DNA of 64,000 nucleotides from Methylobacterium sp. J-088 (GCF_022829295.1 NZ_JAKSYH010000031.1:1-64000), one strand, 5' to 3'. Positions 16,637 through 26,725 are shown, counted from the first letter of the stretch. Made by a program: numbers and translations. Notes: generated from the letters alone by a model not told the origin.

Positions 16637-17146
16637 ATGCCGCTGCTCAACGTCGATTTCCACGACCCGGACAGGAACGAGCATCCGCTCGACGTTGTCG
16701 AGCGTTTGGCGTCGTTGCGCGACTGGATCTTCGATCGGGCTGAGACCGACGAGATGTCGGTGACGAGCCCCGGCCGCTGGACCGACTACAACGTGGCCTT
16801 CACCTGGATCGAGGACGTCGAGGCGCTTCACGTCGCCTGCGCGTTCGATCTCAAGGTGCCGGATCGGCAGCGGACCGAGGTGATGCGCCTCATCGCGCTG
16901 ATCAACGAGCAGCTTTGGGTTGGACATTTCGACCTGTGGTCGAGCGATGGCGTGGTGATGTTCCGCCATGCGCTGCTGCTGACGGGGGGCGCGGTCCCGA
17001 CCCACCCGCAATGCGCCACCATGATGAAAACCGCGGTCGACGCCTGCGAGCGCTACTTCCAGGCGTTTCAATTCGTGCTCTGGGCCGGCAAGACCGCCCG
17101 CGAGGCACTGGACGCCGTGCTGTTCGAGACCGAAGGCGAGGCGTGA
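16637..17146 (+). CDS. YbjN domain-containing protein
   Basis: The 169-residue protein belongs to the alphaproteobacterial YbjN family (HPLDVVERLASLRDWIFDR, then VAFTWIEDVEALHVACAFD and the GHFDLWSSDGVVMFRHALLL core). YbjN-type folds resemble type III secretion chaperones; the biochemical role here is unknown. The gene overlaps proC by four bases (GTGA), which implies translational coupling. The ATG at 16637 best matches the family N-terminus. Confidence 0.78.
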   Translation: MPLLNVDFHDPDRNEHPLDVVERLASLRDWIFDRAETDEMSVTSPGRWTDYNVAFTWIEDVEALHVACAFDLKVPDRQRTEVMRLIALINEQLWVGHFDLWSSDGVVMFRHALLLTGGAVPTHPQCATMMKTAVDACERYFQAFQFVLWAGKTAREALDAVLFETEGEA

Positions 17147-17976
17147 CAGCCCAAGACCCTCGATCGGCATCGATGCCCGCCTCGCTGGTCCTGGCCGGGG
17201 CCGGCAAGATGGGTGGATCGATGCTGGCGGGCTGGCTCGCAGCGGGCCTCGATCCGCGCCGCACCACGCTGATCGATCCGGTGCCGAGCCGGGAGATCAT
17301 CGACCTGTGCACGAAACGGAGCATCGCCCTCAACCCGCCGGACCCGGAGCCCGGCGCCGTCTTGGTGCTCGGCATCAAGCCGCAGGGGCTGGAGGCGGCC
17401 GCCTCCGGGCTCGACCGCTTGATCGGCCGCGACACGCTCCTCGTCTCGATCCTGGCCGGCAAGACGGTGGCTGACCTGACCGGCCGGCTGAAGCGGGCAC
17501 GGGCCATCGTCCGGGCGATGCCGAACCTGCCGGCCAGCATCGGCCGCGGCGCGACCGGGGCCTATGCCAGCCCGGAGGTCACGCCCGGGCAGCGCACCGC
17601 GGCGGACGCCTTGCTGGCCGCGAACGGCACCGTCGCGTGGCTGGCCGACGAGGCACAGATCGACGCGGTGACGGCGGTCTCGGGTTCCGGACCAGCTTAT
17701 GTCTTCCTCCTAACCGAGGCGCTGGCCGAGGCGGGGATCGCGGCCGGACTCGATTCGGAGGTGGCGCAGCGCCTCGCCCGGGCGACTGTTTCAGGATCGG
17801 GCGCACTGCTCGACGCCAATCCCGCCGAGGCGGCGGAACTGCGCCGCAACGTGACGTCCCCCGGCGGCACCACGGCGGCGGCCCTCGACGTGCTGATGCG
17901 CCCGGATGGGCTCGGCGCGCTGATGCGGGAGGCCGTAGCGGCAGCGCGGCGGCGGGCCGAAGAACTCGCCGGCTGA
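17143..17976 (+). CDS. proC: Pyrroline-5-carboxylate reductase
   Basis: ProC performs the last step of proline synthesis, reducing pyrroline-5-carboxylate with NAD(P)H. The 277-residue protein has the N-terminal Rossmann motif (LVLAGAGKMGGSMLAGWL), the RAMPNLPASIGRG segment and the C-terminal dimerisation signature AVSGSGPAYVFLLTEAL and TSPGGTTAAALDVL. The GTG at 17143 overlaps the ybjN stop and follows AAGGCGAG; an ATG at 17173 is an alternative that still keeps the complete domain. The ybjN-proC pairing suggests one transcript. Confidence 0.93.
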   Translation: MTAQDPRSASMPASLVLAGAGKMGGSMLAGWLAAGLDPRRTTLIDPVPSREIIDLCTKRSIALNPPDPEPGAVLVLGIKPQGLEAAASGLDRLIGRDTLLVSILAGKTVADLTGRLKRARAIVRAMPNLPASIGRGATGAYASPEVTPGQRTAADALLAANGTVAWLADEAQIDAVTAVSGSGPAYVFLLTEALAEAGIAAGLDSEVAQRLARATVSGSGALLDANPAEAAELRRNVTSPGGTTAAALDVLMRPDGLGALMREAVAAARRRAEELAG

Positions 17977-18079
17977 CATCCGGTGCGCCCCGTGCGGCAT
18001 GGCCGCGCGAAACCCCTGCCCTTCCGTGGCGGACTGCCTACATCAGGCAGTATGACCGACAGGAGCGGGCGACAGACCC

Positions 18080-18904
18080 ATGACTGAGAGCAAAGGCCCT
18101 TCGAAGCGCCCCCGCAAGGCCGCGAGCCCAGCCAAGACGAGCCGTGCATCCGAGGGCATCGCGCCGGAAAACGGTGCGCCCGCGGCCTCGCCTCGGATCA
18201 GCACGGCCGCGCGTGAGAGCAGCGCACCGAAGCTCTCGCCCCGGGAGGCCGCCGTCGAGGCGCTGATGCGGCTCGCCGCCGAGCAGCCCTGGAACGACAT
18301 CGAGATCGGCGACATCGCCCGGGAAGCCGGGCTGACACTTGCCGAGCTGCGCGATCTGTTTCCGTCGAAGGGTGCCGTCCTGGGCGGGCTCACCCGGATC
18401 ATCGACCGCAAGGTTCTGGAGGGCGACCTCTCGGGCCTTGAGGAGGAGCCGACCCGCGAGCGCTTGTTCGACGTGCTGATGCGCCGCCTCGATGCGATGG
18501 AGCCCTACAAGCCGGCCCTACAGCGTATTGCCTACGCGCTGCGCGGCGAGCCGCTGTCGATGCTGGCGCTGAATAGCGTCATGCTCAACTCACACCGCTA
18601 CATGCTGGCAGCGGCCGGGATCGACACCGAGGGGCCGCTCGGCCAATTGAAGCTCCAGGGCGTGGTAATCGCCTTCGCCCGCGTCACGCAGGTCTGGCTC
18701 GACGACGACGATCCGGCGCTGGCCCGGACGATGGCCCGGCTCGACAAGGAGATCCGCAGCGGCGAACGCATCATGGAGCGGGCCGAGGATGCCCGCCGGC
18801 TCACCGCGCCGCTGCGCGCGCTGGGCCGCGCGTTCCTCGACCGCCGGCCGCGCGGGCGACGCAGCCGCGACGGCGACGAGACGGATCCCGCCGCCGCGAT
18901 CTGA
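18080..18904 (+). CDS. TetR/AcrR family transcriptional regulator
   Basis: The 274-residue protein has a low-complexity Pro/Ala/Ser N-terminal extension (about 1-50). A TetR-type helix-turn-helix follows (EAAVEALMRLAAEQPWNDIEIGDIAREAGLTLAELRDLFPSKGAVL in outline, about 54-100), then a helical ligand domain and a basic C-terminus (RRPRGRRSRDG). An ATG with AGGAG upstream is used. No adjacent gene is an obvious target, so its ligand is unknown. Similar stand-alone regulators in rhizobia are poorly characterised. Confidence 0.83.
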   Translation: MTESKGPSKRPRKAASPAKTSRASEGIAPENGAPAASPRISTAARESSAPKLSPREAAVEALMRLAAEQPWNDIEIGDIAREAGLTLAELRDLFPSKGAVLGGLTRIIDRKVLEGDLSGLEEEPTRERLFDVLMRRLDAMEPYKPALQRIAYALRGEPLSMLALNSVMLNSHRYMLAAAGIDTEGPLGQLKLQGVVIAFARVTQVWLDDDDPALARTMARLDKEIRSGERIMERAEDARRLTAPLRALGRAFLDRRPRGRRSRDGDETDPAAAI

Positions 18905-18930
18905 GCCTGTGCGGCGCTCAGATCGCCGAA

Positions 18931-20925
18931 TCACACGGCTTGGATGTCGCGCAGGAAGTTACTCACCTCCTGCTTGACCGCGCGGGACTGCTTGGACAGC
19001 TCGGCTGCCGAGCTCAGCACCTGCGAGGCGGCGCTGCCGGTCTCGCTGGCGGACGTCAGCACACGCGATACGTTGGTCGACACGTGCTGCGTTCCGTCGG
19101 CCGCCTCGCTGGCATTGCGCGAGATCTCGCTGGTCGCGGCCGTTTGCTCCACCACCGTCGAGGCGATGGCTCCGCTGATCTCGTTCACGCTCGTGATCGT
19201 GTGTGCGATCTGCTGCATTGCAGCGGCCGCCTGCGTCGTGGCCGCCTGGATCGCGGTGATCAGCCCGCCGATCTCGTCGGTGGCCTTGCCGGTCTGGCTG
19301 GCCAGTTCCTTCACCTCGGCAGCCACTACGGCGAAACCCCGTCCGGCCTCGCCGGCGCGGGCCGCCTCGATCGTGGCGTTGAGAGCCAGAAGGTTGGTCT
19401 GGGCCGCAATGCCCGAGATGGTCGTCACCGCCGCGCCGACCTGCTCGGAGGCTGCACGGAGGCTCGCCATGGCGGCGTTGCTCGCCTCGGCCTCGTAGGC
19501 GGCCAAGCCAGCCGCCTCGTTGGCGCGGAGCACCTGACGCTCGATCTCTTGGAGCGAAGAGACCATCTCTTCGGCCGCCGCCGCCACCGTCTCCACGTTC
19601 ATGGACGCGAGATCGGCGGCCGTGCTGGAGGCGACCGCTTGGTTGCCCGTGTCTTCGGCGATCTGCGTCATCGAGTGTGCCGTGGCATCGAGCTCGTCGG
19701 TGGCGAGGGTGACGATCTCCAGGGAAGCCGCCACCCTCTGATCGAAGATCTCGACGAGCTGTTCGCGACGCTCGGCCCGGCGCTGGCGGGCCTCCCGGTC
19801 GGCAGCCTGCGCGGCTTCCAGTTCGGCTCGGACGATGGCGATTTTCCGGAACACCTCCACCGCCTTGCCCATGGCGCCCAGCTCGCCCGCGGCATTCTGC
19901 GAGGGGACCGCGAGATCCGTGTCACCGTCGGCCAGGCGCGCCATGGCCTTCACCATACCGTCGATGGGCTTGATGATGCTGCGCGCGATGACGGAGGCCA
20001 GGGCGACGCCGATGATCAGGGTCAACGCGCCGAGGCCGATCTCGATGCGCCAAGCGCGCAGGGCCAGTTCCGCGGTCGACGCCTTGATCGCCGTCGACGC
20101 GATCAGGATGCGCTCACGAAGTTTGGCGCAGTTCAGCGCGATGTCGTCCGTATGCGGCTTGATGCCGGTCTCGAACGTCGCCGTCGAGGCGGCGGCCGCC
20201 TCGTGGTAGCTGTCGAGCTCCGCCTTGTAGGTGACGAGCGCATCCGCGAGTTCCTTGACCCGCCCGGCAATGGCCGCAAAATTAGAGCCTTCGAGTCCGT
20301 GGAGCGCGGCACGCGCCCGCTCGATCTTGTCCCGGAATTCCTCCCGGTAGAGTGGTTTCGGATCGATCAGAGAGCGCGCGGCGGCGAGACGCGCGGCGAG
20401 AACGGCATTCTCGAAGCGGGTGGCCTGTAGCTTCGCCCCATTGTCGCCGCCCTGGCTTGTCTCCGCGAGCGGGCCTTCGATGAGGCGGGTGAGGGTGGGG
20501 CCCGCCTTGATGAGGCGCAGCTTCGTGGCATCGAGCCGGGTGCCGGCTTCCGCGAGGTGGTCCAGATCCGCCTTCATCGCGGCCGCGCTGCCGACGATAG
20601 CGTCATAGTGTTGTCTCCCCGCCTCGGTCAGCGCCTTGGTCTTACGGTGTTCGGCGATCTCCTCCAGGGCGCCCCGCACGGTCTGCATGGGGGTGATCTG
20701 TGCCGCGTCCGGCGCCACGCGGTAATGCTCGGCTTTGGCGGAGAGCTGGGCGGCGAGACCGTCCATCGCGATGATCTGCTGCGCGCTTTCTCCAATGAAG
20801 GTCAGCCGCTCGTATTCTCGATTCAAGTTATCTTGCTGGTAGGTTGCAAATGCACCGATGAAGGCGGTGATCGCGACGAGAATAGCGAACCCCGCGTACA
20901 AACGGATACGAATTCCAATTTTCAC
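18931..20925 (-). CDS. Methyl-accepting chemotaxis protein
   Basis: This transmembrane chemoreceptor of 664 residues has an N-terminal membrane helix ([23 protein letters not shown]), a large helical periplasmic sensor and a second membrane helix ([19 protein letters not shown]). A HAMP domain follows ([17 protein letters not shown]), and then a full signalling domain whose hairpin tip region reads [30 protein letters not shown]. The GTG at 20925 follows AAGGGGAAGG; an upstream TTG would add 14 residues before the anchor. The ligand is unknown. It is not adjacent to a che operon. Confidence 0.93.
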   Translation of the reverse strand: MKIGIRIRLYAGFAILVAITAFIGAFATYQQDNLNREYERLTFIGESAQQIIAMDGLAAQLSAKAEHYRVAPDAAQITPMQTVRGALEEIAEHRKTKALTEAGRQHYDAIVGSAAAMKADLDHLAEAGTRLDATKLRLIKAGPTLTRLIEGPLAETSQGGDNGAKLQATRFENAVLAARLAAARSLIDPKPLYREEFRDKIERARAALHGLEGSNFAAIAGRVKELADALVTYKAELDSYHEAAAASTATFETGIKPHTDDIALNCAKLRERILIASTAIKASTAELALRAWRIEIGLGALTLIIGVALASVIARSIIKPIDGMVKAMARLADGDTDLAVPSQNAAGELGAMGKAVEVFRKIAIVRAELEAAQAADREARQRRAERREQLVEIFDQRVAASLEIVTLATDELDATAHSMTQIAEDTGNQAVASSTAADLASMNVETVAAAAEEMVSSLQEIERQVLRANEAAGLAAYEAEASNAAMASLRAASEQVGAAVTTISGIAAQTNLLALNATIEAARAGEAGRGFAVVAAEVKELASQTGKATDEIGGLITAIQAATTQAAAAMQQIAHTITSVNEISGAIASTVVEQTAATSEISRNASEAADGTQHVSTNVSRVLTSASETGSAASQVLSSAAELSKQSRAVKQEVSNFLRDIQAV

Positions 20926-21492
20926 GGCAACCTTCCCCTTGGCTGAGATGGTCTTCGATGGGACCAATCTCTACCAGCAAGCGAGATGCTCATGACAATA
21001 TCGTGTCACATTAACGATGTTACCTGAAGTTTAATATTAGATATACAGCTTAGAGAAATGAATTATTTAGCCTGGGTCTCAAAAGTTTTTACGAACGGGC
21101 GTGGTGCGCACTCAACGGAGACTCTGAGATATCCAAGATGGGATCCAAAAAATGTGACCCGAATCCCATCATCTTGTTGCACAACTTGAACGAGACGACG
21201 AGGGTCACACTCAAAGACCTGGATATCGTGCTGTTGCGTGGCCCGATCCTCGGGTCTTGGCCGGAAGGGCCGTCCGGACTACGGCACGAGTTCCAGATCC
21301 ACGAGCCATCGATCAATGATGATCCGCCGGTTCCGCACGGAACGGCATCGCTGGCCAGGTGGGAATCATGCCTCTCACAGGCGCCCGACGATTCGCATGG
21401 TGTCATGACGGGCTCGACACCGATCAGGGCTCCGATCGGCCCAGCGGCACACGCCTACGCGGGCCGTGAATACACCCGGGCAACGCGCACGA
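20926..21492. other. Intergenic region, partly AT-rich
   Basis: This 567-base stretch between the chemoreceptor promoter side and the receiver-like gene is markedly AT-rich from about 20985 to 21090. Open frames exist on both strands around 21090-21790, but they have no ribosome site and no recognisable protein features. It may hold a decayed gene or a small RNA; I can support neither. Confidence 0.4.
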
Positions 21493-21927
21493 TCAGGCGG
21501 CGCGATCGGCCAGCGCTTCGCGCATCAGGGTCGCCACCATCCCGTTCTGGAACTGGTCATGCCGCACCCACAGCGCGTCGGGGATGTGGGCCGGCGCCTC
21601 CGGCTCCCGATCGTCGCGCGCATCCCCCGCGAGCACGATGCGCAGCCCCGGACGCAGCGTCCGTGCCTCGACGGCCAACTGTGCGCAGCACAAGCCGCCC
21701 TGCAGGCCGGAATCCACCACCATCACGTCGACCGGCAAGCCGAGCGCCAGGACCGTCATGGCATCGACCCCGCGGTCGCAGGCGGTGACCTGATAGCCCA
21801 GTAAGCGAACCTGCGCGGCCACCTCGTCGCGCCAGCGCTTGTGGCGGCCGACGACCAGAACCTGGATCCGGTAGCAGCCCCCCTGGGGCATCGTGCTGGA
21901 GGCAGTCCCGATGTCGGCTGTGGACAT
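21493..21927 (-). CDS. Atypical response-regulator receiver protein
   Basis: The 144-residue stand-alone CheY-like protein keeps the receiver fold pattern (IQVLVVGRHKRWRDEVAAQVRLLGY, then VDVMVVDSGLQGG) and the central Asp in VVDSGL. The acidic pair that binds magnesium in normal receivers is replaced by Gly-Arg (VVGRH), and the Thr/Ser and Lys switch residues are not obvious. It may be a pseudo-receiver. The start is uncertain: ATG at 21927 or 21891. No kinase or output domain is adjacent. Confidence 0.65.
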   Translation of the reverse strand: MSTADIGTASSTMPQGGCYRIQVLVVGRHKRWRDEVAAQVRLLGYQVTACDRGVDAMTVLALGLPVDVMVVDSGLQGGLCCAQLAVEARTLRPGLRIVLAGDARDDREPEAPAHIPDALWVRHDQFQNGMVATLMREALADRAA

Positions 21928-22157
21928 TCCGCACTCGACTTCGCGCTGGCTTTGCGATGCAGCATGCTATGCCGGGATGCAATCCTGGCGCAAGCCTGCC
22001 GCCGCGAAGGCGCCGCATTCCGCGCCGGAGTCGCCCAAAACAATGGCAGCCGGGATCCCTGATCAATGGTCGGGCATACGGTTGACGCAGCCGAGGTCCT
22101 GCGCTCAACACCGGGCCGCCCGCAAAACACCACCGCGCGCTGCCGGAGCCCGAGCCG

Positions 22158-23408
22158 ATGTCGTCCGCGAAATCCCCGCCCGTCTCCCCGCTGGCGCCCA
22201 CCGCCCTGCCGGAGCTGCCACCCCTGCCGGGGGTGCGAATCGCCACCGCCCAGGCCGGGATCCGCTACAGCGGCCGCACCGACGTGCTTTACATGGCGCT
22301 CGACGCCGGGACCCAGGCGGCCGGCGTCTTCACCCGCTCCAAATGCCCGTCCGCGCCGGTCGACTGGTGCCGGGAGGCGCTGGCCGACGGTTCGGCTCGG
22401 GCGCTGGTGGTCAATTCCGGCAACGCCAACGCCTTCACGGGCCGCCTCGGCCGGGAGGCGGTGGCCCGCACGGTCGAGATCGCCGCGCAGGCGGCGGTCT
22501 GCGGTGCGCGCGAGGTCTACGTCGCCTCGACCGGCGTGATCGGCGAGCCGCTGCCGGCCGAGCGCTTCGAGGGCGTGCTGGCCGATTGCGCGGCCCGGGC
22601 CACGGACGGCTCGCCCGCCTGGGCCGAGGCGGCGCGCGCCATCATGACGACCGACACCTTCCCGAAGCTCGCGACACGCACGGCCACGATCGCCGGCGTG
22701 ACGGTGACGCTCAACGGCATCGCCAAGGGCGCCGGCATGATCGCCCCCGACATGGCGACGATGCTGTCCTTCGTGTTCACCGACGCCGCGCTGCCCCAGG
22801 CGGTGCTCCAGACGCTCCTGTCCGCGGGCACCAAGACCAGCTTCAACTGCGTGACGGTGGACGGCGACACCTCCACCTCCGACACGCTGCTGCTGTTCGC
22901 GACCGCCAAGGCCGGCAACGCCGAGATCTCGGACCCGGCCGATCCGCGTCTCGTGGGTTTTCGCGAGGCGCTGGACAGCCTGCTGATCGAGCTGGCGCAG
23001 CTCGTCGCCAAGGACGGCGAGGGCGCGCGCAAGTTCGTCACCGTGCGGGTCACGGGGGCCGAGAGCGACGCCTCGGCGCATCGCATCGCGATGTCGATCG
23101 CCAATTCGCCCCTGGTGAAGACCGCGGTGGCGGGTGAGGACGCCAATTGGGGGCGGGTGGTGATGGCGGTGGGCAAGGCCGGCGAGCCCGCCGACCGCGA
23201 CCGGCTCGCGATCTGGTTCGGCGACGTGCGTGTGGCCGTCGAGGGCGCCCGCGACCCGGATTACAGCGAGGCGGCGGCAAGCGCCGTGATGCGCGAGCCG
23301 GAGATCGGCATCCGGGTGGATCTCGGCCTGGGCGAAGGTCAGGCCCGCGTCTGGACCTGCGATCTGACCAAGGGCTACATCGAGATCAACGGGGATTATC
23401 GGTCGTGA
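22158..23408 (+). CDS. argJ: Bifunctional glutamate N-acetyltransferase / N-acetylglutamate synthase
   Basis: ArgJ recycles the acetyl group from N-acetylornithine to glutamate and can also make N-acetylglutamate from acetyl-CoA in arginine synthesis. The 416-residue precursor has the self-cleavage region [18 protein letters not shown], with the nucleophile Thr near residue 201, and the conserved [12 protein letters not shown] and the C-terminal [17 protein letters not shown]. It heads an overlapping operon: its TGA overlaps the GTG of the SIMPL gene. The N-terminal Pro/Ser-rich tail is short and variable in the family. Confidence 0.95.
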   Translation: MSSAKSPPVSPLAPTALPELPPLPGVRIATAQAGIRYSGRTDVLYMALDAGTQAAGVFTRSKCPSAPVDWCREALADGSARALVVNSGNANAFTGRLGREAVARTVEIAAQAAVCGAREVYVASTGVIGEPLPAERFEGVLADCAARATDGSPAWAEAARAIMTTDTFPKLATRTATIAGVTVTLNGIAKGAGMIAPDMATMLSFVFTDAALPQAVLQTLLSAGTKTSFNCVTVDGDTSTSDTLLLFATAKAGNAEISDPADPRLVGFREALDSLLIELAQLVAKDGEGARKFVTVRVTGAESDASAHRIAMSIANSPLVKTAVAGEDANWGRVVMAVGKAGEPADRDRLAIWFGDVRVAVEGARDPDYSEAAASAVMREPEIGIRVDLGLGEGQARVWTCDLTKGYIEINGDYRS

Positions 23409-24115
23409 GGCTCGGCCTGGCCGGCGCCATCCTGCTCATTGCGCTGGCTCCCGACGCCCGGGCCGACGATTCGGCCTGTTCCCGCAACATCAGCGTGGTC
23501 GGCCGCGCCGCCGAGGCGCGGGCGCCGGATTTCGCCGAGGTGACGGTAGGTATCGAGGCGCGCGCGCCGACCGCGGCGGCGGCCCTGGACGCGGCCTCGA
23601 AGGCCGTGGCGGGCGTCACGGCGCAGGCCCGCGCCCTCGGGGTCCCGGCGGCCGACATCGGCACCGCCGCGGTATCGCTGCAGGCCGCCACGCGGTCCGT
23701 ATCCCGGCCGGGCGGCCTCACCGAGGAGCCGGACGGCTACCGGGCAAGCAACCTCGTGAGCGTCCGCCTCGCCGATATGGGCCGGCTCGGCGACCTGCTA
23801 CGCCAAGCCCTCGATGCCGGAGCGAACCGGATCGACGGCGTCAGCTTCGGCCTGCGCGATCCTGATCGGCTCGACGCCGCCCTGCGGGTGGCCGCGGCCC
23901 GGGACGCACGCGGCCGGGCCGTGGCGCTCGCCGAAGCCCTCGGCGTCAAGCTCGGCCCGCTGTGCACGCTGGGCCCGGCGGGCGGCGCGCCCTACCCGCT
24001 CGCGAACCGCACCCTCGCGGCGCCGATGGCCGCCAAGGGCCGGGGTGTGCCGATCGAGGCCGGCACGATCCAGATGTCGTCCGAGGTCGCCGCCACCTTC
24101 GCGGTTTCGCCATGA
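23405..24115 (+). CDS. SIMPL (DUF541) domain periplasmic protein
   Basis: The 236-residue protein has a Sec signal peptide ([18 protein letters not shown]) and a SIMPL/DUF541 domain ([33 protein letters not shown] in outline, later [21 protein letters not shown]). The family forms periplasmic oligomers of unclear function, some linked to oxidative stress. The GTG at 23405 overlaps the argJ stop (GTGA), and its own stop overlaps the ATG of mutT (ATGA). It is therefore translationally coupled to both. Confidence 0.85.
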   Translation: MRLGLAGAILLIALAPDARADDSACSRNISVVGRAAEARAPDFAEVTVGIEARAPTAAAALDAASKAVAGVTAQARALGVPAADIGTAAVSLQAATRSVSRPGGLTEEPDGYRASNLVSVRLADMGRLGDLLRQALDAGANRIDGVSFGLRDPDRLDAALRVAAARDARGRAVALAEALGVKLGPLCTLGPAGGAPYPLANRTLAAPMAAKGRGVPIEAGTIQMSSEVAATFAVSP

Positions 24116-24540
24116 GCGCGCCCGAACGGGCTCCGCTTCGCCTCCTGCTGGTGGTTGCGGTCGCCCTCATCGATGTCGACGGCCGGGTGCTGGTGAGCGA
24201 GCGCCCGGCGGGCAAGCAGCTCGCCGGCCTCTGGGAGTTCCCCGGAGGCAAGGTCGAGGCCGGCGAGCGGCCGGAGGAGACCTTGATCCGCGAACTGGCG
24301 GAGGAACTGGGCATCCGGGTCGAGGAGCCGTGCCTGGCGCCGCTGACCTTCGCCAGCCACGCCTATCCGGACTTCCACCTCCTGATGCCGCTCTATGTCT
24401 GCCGGCGCTGGACCGGCACGCCGCGCTCGATGGAGGGGCAGGCGCTGAAATGGGTCCGGCCGAAGGCCCTCCGCGATCTCGCGATGCCGCCGGCCGACGC
24501 GCCGCTGATCCCGTTCCTGATCGATCTTCTGGAGGTGTGA
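24112..24540 (+). CDS. mutT: NUDIX hydrolase, 8-oxo-dGTP diphosphatase type
   Basis: MutT removes oxidised 8-oxo-dGTP from the nucleotide pool. The 142-residue protein carries a full Nudix box (about 45-67: GGKVEAGERPEETLIRELAEE) preceded by the MutT hallmark LAGLWEFPGGKVE. The ATG at 24112 overlaps the SIMPL gene stop. The position as third gene of an argJ operon is common in alphaproteobacteria. Confidence 0.92.
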   Translation: MSAPERAPLRLLLVVAVALIDVDGRVLVSERPAGKQLAGLWEFPGGKVEAGERPEETLIRELAEELGIRVEEPCLAPLTFASHAYPDFHLLMPLYVCRRWTGTPRSMEGQALKWVRPKALRDLAMPPADAPLIPFLIDLLEV

Positions 24541-24550
24541 GGGCGCCGCC

Positions 24551-25528
24551 TCAGAGCGCCAGGATCGCCTCGACCGCCTCCTGCACGGCGAGCGCCTCCG
24601 CGAAGGTGGCGAGGTGGTGGGGCTCGCCCCGCGCCATCCGGACGACGCCGTCGAGCTGGCGCCGCAGGGTGATCGGACGGAGCCGCGCGTTGGGGATCGC
24701 GTCGGGCGCCGGCTCGAAGCGGCCATCGGCGGCGCGGCGCTCGGCAATGGCCCAGTCGCGCAGCCGGACGGCGCCGGCATCGCCCTCCAGCGTCCAGGTG
24801 TTGTGATCGTCCTTGTCGGTGCCGCCGACCCGGCCGGTCAGCGTCACGGGGATGCCGGCCGCCGTCAGCGCCACGGTGATCGCCCGCTCGGACAGGCCGG
24901 GCTCTGGGACTTCGACGCGGCCGCTGATCCCTTCGAGGGGGCCGAGCAGGCGTCGGGCGAGGAACAGGAAGTGCGAGACCACCTCGCGGGTGAAGCCGCC
25001 CTCCGACCGGGCGTCGAGCCAGCGCGCCGCGTCTGCCTGCCAGGGGCGCGGCCAGCGGGCGAACTCCACCGCAATGGCGACCCGCCGCGGCGTGCCGACC
25101 ACGCCCTCGGCGATCCAGCGCTGAAGCGCAGCCACGCCGGGCGACGAGGCGAAGGGAAAGTTCACCGCGCCGGCCTGCCCGGCCTCCGCCACGAAGGCGC
25201 GGGCATCGGCGAGGTCGATCGCAAGCGGCTTCTCGCAGAAGACGCTCCGGCCCGCCGCCAGGGCTGCCCGCGCGTAACCGAGATGCGAGGCCGGCGGCGA
25301 GGCGATGTAGAGACAGGCGCTCGCCGCCACGACGGCTTCGGCATCGGCGACCCGCGGCACAGCCGGGAAGGCTGAACCGATCCGGGCCAGGGCCTCCGGC
25401 GACGGATCCCAGATCGCCGCGACCCGGACGGGCGACTCCGATGCCCCGTGAATGGCACCGAGCAGGCGCTCGCCCATGATTCCCGCACCGATGATCCCGA
25501 GGGCGAGCGTGGCGTCGGTGGCCGGCAT
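24551..25528 (-). CDS. Gfo/Idh/MocA family oxidoreductase
   Basis: The 325-residue protein has an N-terminal NAD(P)-binding Rossmann fold (LGIIGAGIMGERLLGAI), the family FCEKPLAIDLADA motif with the catalytic-region Lys, and a C-terminal alpha/beta domain. Members oxidise or reduce sugars, inositols or related compounds; the substrate cannot be told from the sequence. The ATG at 25528 (MPATDATLALG) is chosen over an upstream in-frame ATG with an unrelated tail. It converges on mutT. Confidence 0.87.
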   Translation of the reverse strand: MPATDATLALGIIGAGIMGERLLGAIHGASESPVRVAAIWDPSPEALARIGSAFPAVPRVADAEAVVAASACLYIASPPASHLGYARAALAAGRSVFCEKPLAIDLADARAFVAEAGQAGAVNFPFASSPGVAALQRWIAEGVVGTPRRVAIAVEFARWPRPWQADAARWLDARSEGGFTREVVSHFLFLARRLLGPLEGISGRVEVPEPGLSERAITVALTAAGIPVTLTGRVGGTDKDDHNTWTLEGDAGAVRLRDWAIAERRAADGRFEPAPDAIPNARLRPITLRRQLDGVVRMARGEPHHLATFAEALAVQEAVEAILAL

Positions 25529-25623
25529 GGAAGGTCCCGCGTGTCGGACGGCGCGGATGCGCATCCCGGTCGCAGGCTTACGGAACCGAACCGGTGCGGG
25601 AAAGCCAGCCGAGCCACATAGTG

Positions 25624-26055
25624 TCAGGCGCGACCCCGCCGGGCATCGAGGCTGAACGGGCCGGCGCCGAAAGCCGCGACCTGCAGCAGGCCGCCGGCGA
25701 CGGCGAGGTTCTTCAGGAAGTGGAACATCTGGTTCTGGTCCCCCAGAGCCGCGTGAAAGGTCACCGCGGTGGCGACCGCGAAGAGGGTAAGCGCCAGAGC
25801 TACGAGCCGGGTGCGATAGCCGGCGATCAGCAACAGGCCACCGCCGATCTCCACCAGCGTCGCCACCCCATACGAGAGCGTGGGCAGCGGCAGGCCGGCG
25901 GCTTCGATGGTAGCGAGCGTCGTGGCGGGCGCGGCGAGCTTGCCGACCCCACTCGCGAGGAAGAGCGCGCTCATCAGGACCCGGCCGGTCACCGGCAGCA
26001 GGGCCGCGACGGAGGCTCCGGTGGCGGTCGGAACGGGGGCGATCGAGGAGGCCAT
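25624..26055 (-). CDS. DoxX family membrane protein
   Basis: The 143-residue protein has four predicted membrane helices: LLPVTGRVLMSALFLASGVGKL, then segments around TLSYGVATLVEIGGGLLLIAG, LVALALTLFAVATAVTFH and FLKNLAVAGGLLQVAAFG. The DoxX signature SGVGKL and FLKNLA are present. DoxX proteins act with redox or detoxification enzymes at the membrane. The gene is last in a minus-strand set with an alpha/beta hydrolase and a ring-cleaving dioxygenase, which supports a quinone or aromatic-stress role. Confidence 0.85.
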   Translation of the reverse strand: MASSIAPVPTATGASVAALLPVTGRVLMSALFLASGVGKLAAPATTLATIEAAGLPLPTLSYGVATLVEIGGGLLLIAGYRTRLVALALTLFAVATAVTFHAALGDQNQMFHFLKNLAVAGGLLQVAAFGAGPFSLDARRGRA

Positions 26056-26092
26056 GGGCGTAGTCCTTTCGTGGGGTGAAAGTGCGGGCGAC

Positions 26093-26725
26093 TCAGGCGG
26101 CGTGCGGGATAGCGAGCTCGCGGAGCCAGTCCGCCGCGCGGTCGAGATCGGCCTGCGATAGGCCATGGCCGGCGGGCAGGATGCGGTGCTCGACCTGCGC
26201 GCCGGCGGCGGTGAGTTGCGCGGCGAGGCGGCGGGCGTTCTCCACCGGCACGATCGGGTCCATGGCGCCGGACAGGATCAGGACCGGACGTCCCGCAATG
26301 TCGGCCGCCGGGGGCTCGGCGAAGGGCACCATCGGACGGATCAGCACGGCGCCCTCCAGGGTCTGCGGCCGCAGCATCAGAAGCGCGGCGGCGATGTTGG
26401 CGCCGTTGGAGAACCCCAGCGCCAACGGCGCGCCGCGCCCGTAGTGATCACGTGCCCCTGCCACGAAGCCCGCGAGGTCGCCCGTGCGTCGGCGCAAATC
26501 GGCCTCGTCGAACACGCCCTCCGCCAGTCGGCGAAAGAAGCGCGGCATGCCGTTCTCGGACACCGCACCCCGGGGCGAGAGGAGCGCGGCGTCCGGCGCG
26601 AGCATCCGGCCGAGCGGCAGGAGGTCGTTCTCGTCGCCGCCGGTCCCATGCAGGAGCAGCAGCGGGTGCGCGGCATCGGAGCCGGGCTCGAAACGATGGA
26701 TGAAACCGAGGGATCCGTCAGTCAT
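26093..26725 (-). CDS. Alpha/beta hydrolase (phospholipase/carboxylesterase, MhqD-like)
   Basis: The 210-residue hydrolase has HGTGGDENDLLPLGRML near the N-terminus, nucleophile serine in GFSNGANIAAAL, the acid in SGAMDPIVP and the histidine in LPAGHGLSQAD. It matches the carboxylesterase family that includes Bacillus MhqD. The gene sits between doxX and a glyoxalase-fold dioxygenase on the same strand with short gaps, so one transcript is likely. The natural ester substrate is unknown. Confidence 0.87.
   Translation of the reverse strand: MTDGSLGFIHRFEPGSDAAHPLLLLHGTGGDENDLLPLGRMLAPDAALLSPRGAVSENGMPRFFRRLAEGVFDEADLRRRTGDLAGFVAGARDHYGRGAPLALGFSNGANIAAALLMLRPQTLEGAVLIRPMVPFAEPPAADIAGRPVLILSGAMDPIVPVENARRLAAQLTAAGAQVEHRILPAGHGLSQADLDRAADWLRELAIPHAA

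Noticed and set aside
21138..21788. Plus-strand open frame between chemoreceptor and receiver gene
   Set aside because: No ribosome site, no recognisable domain, and the second half is a shadow of the receiver-like gene.
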